A stretch of DNA of 64,000 bases from Candidatus Skiveiella danica (GTDB lineage: Bacteria; Pseudomonadota; Gammaproteobacteria; Burkholderiales; Burkholderiaceae_C): contig JADKHE010000006.1 of assembly GCA_016721925.1 (NCBI GenBank), positions 79,501-143,500 on the forward strand, read 5' to 3'. The position numbers and the translations under genes are program-made. Under the pieces are notes generated by a model. The model saw only the letters and a program-made list of their open reading frames with translations, was not told where the DNA came from and ran no database searches. Positions 54,791 through 63,093 of this stretch are shown piece after piece; the first letter of the stretch is position 1, and each line of letters opens with the position of its first letter.

Positions 54791-56048
54791 TTAAGCCTGC
54801 CACTCATGGGGCAAGGTCACCACGCCCTGCTCCAGGCCGTGTTGGGTCACTTCCAGTTGCAGACACTGTTCCACCTGATCGTATGGGTGCACGCCGTCCT
54901 CGGTGGTCAGAAAGCAGGTCACCGAATAGCGCCCCTTCAGCAAAGGCAGCCGCCTGAACAAGAGGGTCGCCTGTCCGCGTCCATCGCTGTCCATACGCAG
55001 CGTCACACCGTCATTGACCGAGCCGGCGCTGGCGACGGTCAACCCCGTCGCATCGGAGAAACCCACCGCCACGCCGGGAACCGGCAGGGACGGATCAATG
55101 GCGAACTCGATGGTGATTGCGACATCGGTCTCGCTCGAGTGCACATGCACCTGCCGGCCCTCCTCGTACTCGGTGCGGGCCACGGCACGAACAATTCGCC
55201 CGGTACCCTCAGGAACAGCTGTGCGCATCTGCCCAGGCGGGGCGTACGATGCGGCTTGCGACGCAAAGCCGCCCCCGGAAGCCAGGCTGGCGTTGTAGGC
55301 GCTGGTTACTTCCGCTGCCGAGCCTTGCAACCGCAGTTTGCCCTTGTCGATCCAGATCGCACGTGAGCACAAGGCCTCCACCTGGTACATCGAATGCGAG
55401 CAAAACAAGATCGTCTTGCCTGAATCCTTCAGCCGCATGATCCGGTCAAACGATTTGCGCGCAAATGCACCGTCCCCCACCGCCAGCGCTTCGTCAATAA
55501 CCAGAATATCGGGCTCCACGCTCGTGGCCACCGCAAATGCCAATCGGACGAACATCCCGCTCGAATAGGTCTTCACAGGTTGATGGACAAACTCCCCGAT
55601 ATCGGCAAATGCCAATATTTCATCCAGACGTTCCTCCACCTCGTGATGCTTCAGTCCGAGAATGGCGCCATTCATGAAGACATTCTCGATGCCGGTGAAC
55701 TCCGGTTGAACCCGGCCCCAGTTCCAGCAGGGCAGCCACCCTGCCGTGCACCTGCAGACGGCCCGTGGTCGGTGGCAGGGTGCCACACAGCATTTGAAGC
55801 AAGGTCGACTTGCCAGCGCCGTTGCGCCCCACCAGCCCCACCACTTCGCCGGGCCTGATCAGCAGATCCACGTCGCGCAATGCCCAGAACTCGCGGCTGA
55901 ACTGTCGCCACCGTCCCCACAGCAATTGCTTCAGTCGGTCACTGGGGTGGGCATACAAACCGTAGCACTTGCCCAGGCCGCGGGCTTCAATCGCATAACT
56001 CTGCGCTTGCGAGGCGGGGGCCACCATGGAGGCCGATTCAGACAACAT
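54791..56048 (-). CDS. wzt: Wzt-like ABC transporter ATPase, with a one-base frameshift
   Basis: ATPase of a polysaccharide ABC exporter. The N-terminal frame (from 56048) has Walker A GLVGRNGAGKSTLL and stops matching after VAALLELGPG. A one-base loss at about 55702-55708 (expected run of three C) moves the rest to a second frame: EFTGIENVFMNGAILGL, signature YSSGMFVRLAFAVA, Walker B ILVIDEALAVGD and a Wzt C-terminal domain of about 160 residues, FAIDPSLPVPGVAVGFSD, which usually binds the O-antigen end group. Either a pseudogene or an assembly error. The start overlaps the wzm stop. Confidence 0.85.
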
Positions 56049-56841
56049 CGGAAAACCCGGGCCTGAGCCGACGGAAAAGGGCGGCGCCCGCCCAAGCCAC
56101 CGCCAGACTGGCAACGAAACTCAAGGAGCAGAGGCTCCAATCCGGCCACAGCCCCTCCAATAGCACCGTGCGTGTCTGGGTCATGATCGGTGCCAGCGGG
56201 TTCAGCCACATCCAGTCACGCAGGCCAGCCGGCAAGGCATCCACGGGAAAAAACACCGGGCTCATGAAGACCAGCGCCGTCATCGCCATCGACAATATCT
56301 GGCCGATATCACGTATAAAAGTGCCCACTGCGCTCAGACCCCAGCCCAAGCCCAGGCAAAGTGGCAGCAAGGGCAACCACACCAGGGGCAAGGCCAGCGC
56401 CGACAACGGCACCGTCCCCATACCCAGCCACCGCAGGCCTAGCAGCGCTACCGCTGCGATGCCCAAATGCGCCAGTGCAGCCATCACACTGGCCCAGGGG
56501 AGGACTTCCACCGGGAACACCACTTTCTTCACCAGATGCGGTTGTTCCACGATCAGCAGCGGTGCCCGGTTCACACACTCGGCAAAGAAATTGAACACGG
56601 CAAGGCCCGCATAAAGGCGCAACGCAAAGGCCAGATTCCCCTCGCCCGGGGGGCTCCAACGGACTTGAAACACATGCCGGAACACCAGGGTATAGACCAC
56701 CAGCATCAACAGCGGTGTCAGCACCAGCCAGGCCGTACCCAGCCAGGACTGGCGGTAGCGCGTGTGCACCTCCCGTCGGGCCAACTGGCCAATGAGGCCG
56801 GCGTGGCGCAACGGAAACAGGTACGACAAAAGGATACTCAA
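56038..56841 (-). CDS. wzm: Wzm-like ABC-2 permease for polysaccharide export
   Basis: 267 residues from a TTG at 56841; no ATG or GTG fits the family length, and the upstream frame runs meaninglessly into the regulator gene. Typical ABC-2 features: LIGQLARREVHTRYRQSWLGTAW near the N-terminus, six hydrophobic segments, and the GTFIRDIGQILSMAMTALVFMSPVFFPVDALP motif. It pairs with the Wzt-like ATPase to move a finished glycan across the inner membrane. Confidence 0.87.
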   Translation of the reverse strand: MSILLSYLFPLRHAGLIGQLARREVHTRYRQSWLGTAWLVLTPLLMLVVYTLVFRHVFQVRWSPPGEGNLAFALRLYAGLAVFNFFAECVNRAPLLIVEQPHLVKKVVFPVEVLPWASVMAALAHLGIAAVALLGLRWLGMGTVPLSALALPLVWLPLLPLCLGLGWGLSAVGTFIRDIGQILSMAMTALVFMSPVFFPVDALPAGLRDWMWLNPLAPIMTQTRTVLLEGLWPDWSLCSLSFVASLAVAWAGAALFRRLRPGFSDVV

Positions 56842-56912
56842 ACCACCAGACCCACGAAAATGAAGACCAAGGGCAAATCTGAACCACAGTACCTGAGCGC
56901 GCGGCCAGCGGC

Positions 56913-57620
56913 TCAGGCTTTCGGAGGATCGACGCGGCCTTCCGCAATTTCCTTCAGCATCTCGGGTCGCAAGACGCGCAACGCATGCCCATCGCGTTCC
57001 ACGATTCTGTTGACGAACAAGAGCTGGAAAGAGCGCGTCACCGTCTCGCGACTCGCATTGATCATAATCGCGAGTTCCTGGTGCGTCGGAGCCTGATCGA
57101 CCGTAGCCTGCGGCAAGTTCCCATCTGCAGCGCGCCTCGGCAATTGTAGTAGCAACACGCAAAGCCTCTGAATGGGATTGGGCAGGCTGAGCAATGTGCG
57201 CTGCGCCATGACCGAACGCACGCGTTGCGCCAGCCGTGTCATCACCGCGCGGGCCAGTTCGGGGTGGTTCAGGATCAGCTGACGTGCCGTGCGCGAATCC
57301 AGAAAAGCCACCGTCGATTTGACGGCGGCCATGACGTATTCCGACAGAGGCTGGCTGTCCACCACGGACAACTCGCCGAAATAGTCCCCCGGATCCACAA
57401 AATACAAGCCCACGCTGCGTCCATCCACCGTGAAATCCACACCTTGTAGCCGTCCATCCACCAGGAATCCCAACTCCTGAGCAGGACTGTCCTTTGACAT
57501 CACCATCGCACGACGCGCAAAAGACCGCAAAGTCATCTGGCCTGAAAGCGATTCCAGCGTCTCCCTCGGCAGCGGCTGCAGCAGCGGAAACTGAGAAATC
57601 AATTGAAGCGAAGTCGGCAT
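56913..57620 (-). CDS. Crp/Fnr-family transcription regulator
   Basis: 235 residues. A cyclic-nucleotide-binding-type beta-roll (about 25-130) contains GDYFGELSVVD, and a long dimer helix is followed by a CRP-type HTH, THQELAIMINASRETVTRSFQLL. In the recognition helix the Arg, Glu and Arg that read TGTGA in E. coli CRP are conserved (SRETVTR). In the pocket, the position equivalent to CRP Arg82 appears to be Leu (PLSEYV), so cAMP binding is doubtful; another ligand is possible. It is divergent from the fecR-like gene, with a CRP-like box between them. Confidence 0.9.
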   Translation of the reverse strand: MPTSLQLISQFPLLQPLPRETLESLSGQMTLRSFARRAMVMSKDSPAQELGFLVDGRLQGVDFTVDGRSVGLYFVDPGDYFGELSVVDSQPLSEYVMAAVKSTVAFLDSRTARQLILNHPELARAVMTRLAQRVRSVMAQRTLLSLPNPIQRLCVLLLQLPRRAADGNLPQATVDQAPTHQELAIMINASRETVTRSFQLLFVNRIVERDGHALRVLRPEMLKEIAEGRVDPPKA

Positions 57621-57710
57621 GCACCTCAAGTTTAGCGTTGGCCTGGTCTGTTGCTTCAGCCGGAAGCGGTTTAAGGAACCACAAGCGCCGACCTGTGGAA
57701 CGACAGAACA

Positions 57711-57726
57711 TGTGATCGGGCGCACA
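57711..57726 (+). promoter_or_regulatory. CRP-like box between crp-like and fecR-like genes
   Basis: TGTGATCGGGCGCACA fits TGTGA-N6-TCACA at nine of ten defined positions. It lies 87 bases before the fecR-like ATG at 57813 and 90 bases before the regulator start on the other strand. TATTAG at 57761-57766 could be a -10 for the rightward promoter. Confidence 0.6.
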
Positions 57727-57812
57727 GCGAAATGCGGCCGAAGTGAGAAAATGAACAAATTATTAGAGTTTGGGCTGTTGTCAGGCCCCGATTCACGGAA
57801 GGAGAGGTCGCC

Positions 57813-59220
57813 ATGAATTCCTTGAACATGCCTGGATTTTTGCCCCATCGCCTCGCCTGCTTTCTGCTGAGCGTGGGCCTTGATCACACCGCTCATGGCT
57901 GCGCAAGGCAGTGCGGAGGTCGTCGGCGAGGTCACCCTGCTCATCGGGCAGGCGCAGTTGGTGGGTGCGGATGATGTCGTCCGTACCGTCGAGCGTGGCC
58001 AGCCTGTCCGGGCGGGCGACCGCATCGAAACCCGCGAAGGTGGCCACGTCCACGTGCGGTTCGTGGACGGCGGGCGTCTCAGTGTCCGGCCCTCCAGTCG
58101 TCTGCAGATCGAGAATTACAGCCACTCCGCAACGCAGCCGCAAGGGTCTGCCATCAAATTCCGTCTCGATGAAGGCGTGATTCGTTCCATTACCGGGACC
58201 TGGGGCGAGGAGGCACGCGAGCGCTTCCGCCTCAACACCCCGATGGCTGCCATCGGCATCAAAGGCACAGACTTTGTGGTCAAGTCGGACGCCAATGTCA
58301 CTGCAGCGTCGGTCTATTCAGGCGCGATCCTGCTGGCGCCGCTGGATGATTGCGCAACTCCTCTGGGTTCCTGCCAGAAAGGGCGTGAAAAACTCTTGTC
58401 CGCCGACATGAAAGGTCTCATGCTCGAACTGAACCGTCAGCAAGGGGTGCCCCAGTTCGTGGCGGCGATCGACCTGTTGGCCAGCGCCCGGCGTCCGGCG
58501 GCAGGCGTGGGCATCGCGACGACGGTTCCGCCCGTCGTCGGTGTCGGCGTCGGTGCCGAAGCCAAGGCTGCCACGGGCGCCAATCTGGACAGGCCCATCG
58601 TCAACGAAGCCCGAAGCAGGGATCTGGTGGAGGCGGCAACCCAGATTGCCGCGGCCCAGATTGCCGCAGCCCAGTCACCGGTCGTCCCGGCGCCAGCTCC
58701 ACCGCAGCCGCAGGTCAATGAACTGGTCTGGGCCCGGTATGCCTGGGTCAGGGATGGCGGTCTTGACACCCTCAGCCAGACCTTCGAGCAGGCGTCGGCT
58801 GCCGGTCGCGAGTCCGTTGCCTTCGGAACGGCTCACGTGCTCACCCGGAACGCGTCGCCTGCGGGCGCTGTGTTGACCACCACCGATGCCGCGGTCAACT
58901 TCCGGCTGGCGGGGTCATCGGCCTTCTTCCAGCGCAACTTTGATCATGGCGTCGAGGCCGCCAAAGTGGACAACGGGACGCTGGCCGTGGATTTCTCGCG
59001 CTCGACGTTCGCCACCCAGTTGGGGGTGTCGAGTCCAACCTTGGGCGCTGACAGCGTGGTCGCCAGCGGCTCCATCGGCAAGGACGGCGTCATGCGCACC
59101 ACATCCGCCAACGCGACCGTTCTCGGGGCCACGACGCTCGACGGCAAAGAGGCCGGCTATCTGTTTGAAAAGAGTATTCCAACCGGTGCGCTACGCGGCG
59201 TCACCCTTTGGGGACGATAG
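57813..59220 (+). CDS. Exported FecR-domain protein, frameshift inside the signal peptide
   Basis: The ATG at 57813 has a strong GGAAGGAGAGG leader and encodes MNSLNMPGFLPHRLACFLLSVGL. The frame then shifts by one base near 57876-57880, continuing as ITPLMAAQGSAEVVGEV, which restores a signal peptide and cleavage site. The FecR domain covers about 25-150 of the mature protein: AGDRIETREGGHVHVRFVDGG, RLDEGVIRSITG and LNTPMAAIGIKGTDFVV. The rest is low-complexity (IAAAQ repeats near 255) and a C-terminal beta-rich domain. Without the shift, a TTG at 57880 would give a protein lacking a signal peptide. Confidence 0.85.
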
Positions 59221-61265
59221 TTGACACTTTGGGCGCGACTGCAGGGCATGTTCCGGGCCCGGTACGGCGTCGTCGTGCTGAGCGTCGCGTTGGGTTTGTT
59301 GGGTTGGGCCACAATAAGGAGTCTTACCGGGAACTGGCTGCCAATGCTCGAAGATCGCAGCGGCGATCTGGTCTGGCGCATGGGTGCCGAGCGCAAGGAC
59401 GAGCGTCGCCTCATACTTGTAGACATCAACGAACAAAGCCTCCGTGAAATCGGTCCTTGGCCGTGGCCGCGCGCAACGCAGGCACGGCTGATCGAGCAGC
59501 TTGCCAAGGCGGGTGCTCGCCAGCAGATTCTTGACATTGTTCTGGCCGATGCCAAACCCGACGACGCCAAACTGGAACAGGTCCTGCAGCAGCATCCGTC
59601 CGTGCTGGCTCAGATCTTCGCCTTGGATCCGGGCACGGGCCCCTCATCCGGCAGACCCGCCGGTGCGCTTGACTGGACCGCCTGTCCGCCGCTGTTTCCC
59701 GAGGCGACCGGTTATCTCGCCACAGCGCCAACGCTGGCGGGGCGCCTGGTTGGACACATCACCCCGAGAGTCGCGCCCGACGGGTTGGTCCGGCATCAGC
59801 CTGCCGTCATTTGCAGCGATAACCGGTCTTACCCGGCACTGAGCCTGGTTGCGCTCATGAACGGCACGGGGGAAACCGGCCTGGTATTGCAGCGCGGTGC
59901 CAGCCCGCTGGATGCTCCTTGGATGCTCAGCGGTAGAAGCCAGGCGTTCCCCGCCATTGCGCTGGACGAGAACGGCGACATCCGCATTCCGTGGAAACTG
60001 CATCCCCACAGCTTCATCAGCTTGTCCGCCGCCGACGTGCTCGCCGACCGCGTGCCGGCTGGCCTGTTGAGTGGCGCGTGGGTGCTGGTGGGCAGCAGCG
60101 CCTTCGGACTCCATGATGTCATTGCCACGCCCTTTGAAGGCGCCGCAGCGGGATTGCAGGTTCATGCTGAAATCATCACGGCCATGATCGATGGGCGCAT
60201 TCCAGCCACGCCAAGCGGTGCACCGGCCTACCGTTTCATCATGGCCGTGCTGGGCATCGCTTTGCTGATGTTCATGGCGCGTGAGCGAAAGCGGTTTCCG
60301 GTTTACCTGGTTCCTTTGGCGGCTGCGGCATGGGGCGTGGTCTTGTGGGGAATTCATGGCCTGTTTCAGATCAAGGCATCGATCTGGTTGGGTTGGGCCG
60401 ATCCAGCCTTGTTTGTCGGCCTCTCTGGCCTGACGATGGGCATTCTCGAGCATGCTCGTAGCCGGGTCGACCGGGACCGCCTCTATACCCATCTCTCCAG
60501 CTACCTGCCGGCGCCCGTGGCCGAGGCGCTCGCGCAACAGTCGCCTTCCAGTGCCATCCGGGCTAGCACCCGGCAGGTTTCGGTCATGTTCGCCGATATC
60601 CGCAATTTCTCCGCCTACTGCGAAGCCCGGCCCCCGGAGGAGGCAGCCGCCGTCTTGCACGCATTTTCTCCACGGCAGCAAGGGTCATCAAGGCCCATGG
60701 GGGTGTCATAGAATCCTTCCAGGGTGATGCGGTCTTCGCTGTCTGGAACAGCGACGGCAAGGCAGAACAACAAACAACCCAGTCCATGAACCTCGATGCC
60801 CCAGAACACAGCTTTGAACCTGAGTCGGACCCGATTTCTGTCTGGGGTGTGGCCCCGGAGCCACAGGTGCCGGAGCGCACAGGCAGGCCATCCCACGCCC
60901 AATTGGCGCTGAACGCCGCCATCAGTCTGCAGCAAGCCATTCAGGGCGTCCTTCCGGATCCTGCGCCCGCCGGGCTTGAACCCTTGGCACTCGGTATCGG
61001 CGTCGAAACCGGTCCCGCCATGTCGGGTTCATTCGGGCTGGCGAGCCGGCGAACGCACATGGTCATGGGACGCACCGTCACGATCGCCAGCCGCCTGGTC
61101 GGCATGACGGCCGACCTCGCCTACCCGATTCTCGTCGGCGAAGGACTGGCGGCACAGGTGGGCGGCATCGGACTGAAGTCGATGGGAGTCTTCTTGCTGG
61201 ATGGGCTCAGGGTGCCGCACCACGTGTACGCCCCCCCCATTTCTGCCGCGCCCACCGTTCAGTAG
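59221..61265 (+). CDS. CHASE2-domain adenylate/guanylate cyclase, with a one-base frameshift
   Basis: A TM helix at about 16-34, then a CHASE2 extracytoplasmic domain (LILVDINEQSLREIGPWPWPR to VLVGSSAFGLHDVIATPF), three helices at about 335-420, and a class III cyclase domain: VSVMFADIRNFSAYCE with the first metal Asp. At 60664-60667 (a run of four T where five are expected) the frame shifts. The second frame gives VIKAHGGVIESFQGDAVFAVWN, with the second metal Asp, and ends with the nucleotide-binding half (MVMGRTVTIASRLVGM). TTG at 59221 directly follows the fecR stop; an ATG at 59248 is possible. Confidence 0.87.
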
Positions 61266-61275
61266 CCTCGGTGCA

Positions 61276-62787
61276 ATGCGAGCCTGCGCCCAACGTCCAG
61301 GTCGAGCGTTCGTGGCCGCGACGCCCCGCATCGCTTGTCGGATGCTGCTGGCGGCACTGGTCTGCGCAAGTAGCGCGGGGGTTGCTGCGCAGCCCGCCGG
61401 GCGCTCGTTACCGTTGCAGGCTGAGGCCGGGGCCGCCGTGCCGGATGCCGCCCGACCCCTCGCCTGCCGCACACTGAATGCGAGCCTGGAGGCCCTGTTG
61501 GCGGAAGTCGCACAATGCCAGACGGACGCCGAGTTTCTGGCTCAGCTGGGTTTTCTGCTCAATGCCCAGGGCCGCTACACAGAAGCGCTCGACCATCTGG
61601 AGCGCGCCTTGATGCTCAATCCCGGCCTGAAGGGCGCCCAGATCGACTACGCCGTGGCGCTCGCTGGCATCGGCGACTATGCATCGGCGCTGACACTGGT
61701 TCAAGACCTGCTGGCCGATCCCACGTTACCCAGCGGTTTGGTGCCGGTGCTTCAGCGCCAGATTGAGAACCTGTCGGTCTCGATGAACACTGGGGCGGCT
61801 ACGCCTGACAAGCCCCTGCGGGTTCGTGGAACGGCTGGTGTTCAGGTAGGCTATGCCACCAACCCGCTCGGTTCGCCCAATCTTTCATCCCTGATCCTCA
61901 CCTTTCCCGGTCTGCCCGTCGAGTTGCCGCTGGACGGCAGCTACCTGGCGCGTCCGGGCTCGTACGGACGCGCCGACGCCAGCCTTTCCATGCGCTATGA
62001 CGCTGGCAACGATGTCCTTTACGACTTCTTTGGCGGCGTGCAGGGATTTCGAAGCGTGCTGGCTGAAAGCTCCCGGTCGCAGCAGGCCGAGTTTGCCGTT
62101 GAGCGAATGGCCGGATCGAACAGTCTGGGCAACGGATCTTCGCCAGTGGCGTTCTATCAAGGCCTGTCGGTCCTCGGGCTCCATACGGCGGCGGGCGTCC
62201 GCTACCAGTCGCAGATCCTGACTGCGGGCGTCGAGCTGCCAGGTTTGACCGGCTGGCAGTTGTTTTCTTCCGATCCTGCACCGAACTGCCGGAGCCGCGT
62301 GGGATTCGAAGCATTCAACCGCGAATTGAGCAGCAACCGGCTGTTGTCGGGCCTTTATGGCGGCGTCAGCGGGCAGTGGCGATGCTATCCGGCGCAAGGA
62401 GGATTTTGGCAACTTGGGCTGGTGGCGGGGCGCGACCATGGCAAGCAGCAAACACGCCCCGGTGGCGACCAGATCCAATATGCCGCTCGGGCCAGCCGCT
62501 TGTGGCTCAATCGCCAGTGGGCACCGTCCGGGCTCGAGCGCGTGGGCAATCTGCTCGTGGTGGCCGCGGTGACGGGACTGCAGGACACCACCGCCTACAG
62601 CCCGTTGCTGGACTACGGGCGCGTGCGCCAGATTCACCAGTTCAACCTGCGGGTTGAACTCCAGCAGCAGCTGGCCACGAACTGGCAGCTACTCTGGGGC
62701 GTGGACTGGTTTCAGCAAAAGGCCACGCTTCGCCTCTTCACCTTCGGCAATGTGGGGCCCTACGTGGCCTTGCGTACCGTGTGGTAA
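61276..62787 (+). CDS. TPR-containing outer-membrane beta-barrel protein
   Basis: 503 residues. A signal peptide (MLLAALVCASSAGVAAQ at about 23-39 of this start) precedes two or three TPR-like repeats at about 95-180 (LAQLGFLLNAQGRYTEALDHLERAL, IDYAVALAGIGDYASAL). The C-terminal 300 residues alternate as a beta-barrel and end in the outer-membrane pattern VALRTVW. The layout, periplasmic TPR then barrel, recalls Slam/DUF560 or glycan-export porins; I cannot choose. It starts 10 bases after the cyclase stop, so it is in the fecR-cyclase operon. Confidence 0.8.
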   Translation: MRACAQRPGRAFVAATPRIACRMLLAALVCASSAGVAAQPAGRSLPLQAEAGAAVPDAARPLACRTLNASLEALLAEVAQCQTDAEFLAQLGFLLNAQGRYTEALDHLERALMLNPGLKGAQIDYAVALAGIGDYASALTLVQDLLADPTLPSGLVPVLQRQIENLSVSMNTGAATPDKPLRVRGTAGVQVGYATNPLGSPNLSSLILTFPGLPVELPLDGSYLARPGSYGRADASLSMRYDAGNDVLYDFFGGVQGFRSVLAESSRSQQAEFAVERMAGSNSLGNGSSPVAFYQGLSVLGLHTAAGVRYQSQILTAGVELPGLTGWQLFSSDPAPNCRSRVGFEAFNRELSSNRLLSGLYGGVSGQWRCYPAQGGFWQLGLVAGRDHGKQQTRPGGDQIQYAARASRLWLNRQWAPSGLERVGNLLVVAAVTGLQDTTAYSPLLDYGRVRQIHQFNLRVELQQQLATNWQLLWGVDWFQQKATLRLFTFGNVGPYVALRTVW

Positions 62788-62856
62788 GCGAGTAAGCTGG
62801 CTCGAATGTAATTGGTTGTTGTATTTATGCAAATCAGCCCCAAGGCAATCAAAACG

Positions 62857-62900
62857 TGTGACTGAAATCACTCGAATGCGCCAAGCGTCTTGGCTATACT
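62857..62900 (+). promoter_or_regulatory. CRP-like class II promoter of the surface-layer-like gene
   Basis: TGTGACTGAAATCACT (62857-62872) matches TGTGA-N6-TCACA at nine of ten positions. TATACT at 62895-62900 is a good -10, and no recognisable -35 is present at the right spacing. With a start near 62906 the box centre lies at about -41.5, the standard class II activator position. This implies a leader of about 187 bases before the ATG at 63094. Confidence 0.65.
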
Positions 62901-63093
62901 GAAAGTTCAGGTAGGCCTATTGGTCTCACATCAGTGTCAGGAAGCTGCCATTACGTGTGATAATCCAACGGGTAACTTGCAAGGGTGAGCGGGTGATGTC
63001 ATGCTCCAAATGCCTTCCGGCATGGAGGAGCGGGCAAAAGCGGCTCCGGTGTTTAACTTGTTACTTCGTGAAAATTTAACTGAGGAACTTCTT

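Noticed and set aside
54365..55366. Open frame on the + strand opposite the GNAT and wzt genes
   Set aside because: Crosses two real genes and shows no domain.
57631..58025. N-terminal extension of the Crp-like gene up to 58025
   Set aside because: It would run through the fecR-like coding region; the start at 57620 gives the normal family length.
61276..62787. Assignment of the TPR-barrel protein to the Slam (DUF560) family
   Set aside because: The general layout fits, but I see no specific Slam signature and no adjacent surface lipoprotein.
62951..62966. Second CRP-like half-site and extended -10 (TGTGATAAT) before the surface gene
   Set aside because: The second half does not match TCACA, and a better-placed box and -10 exist at 62857-62900.
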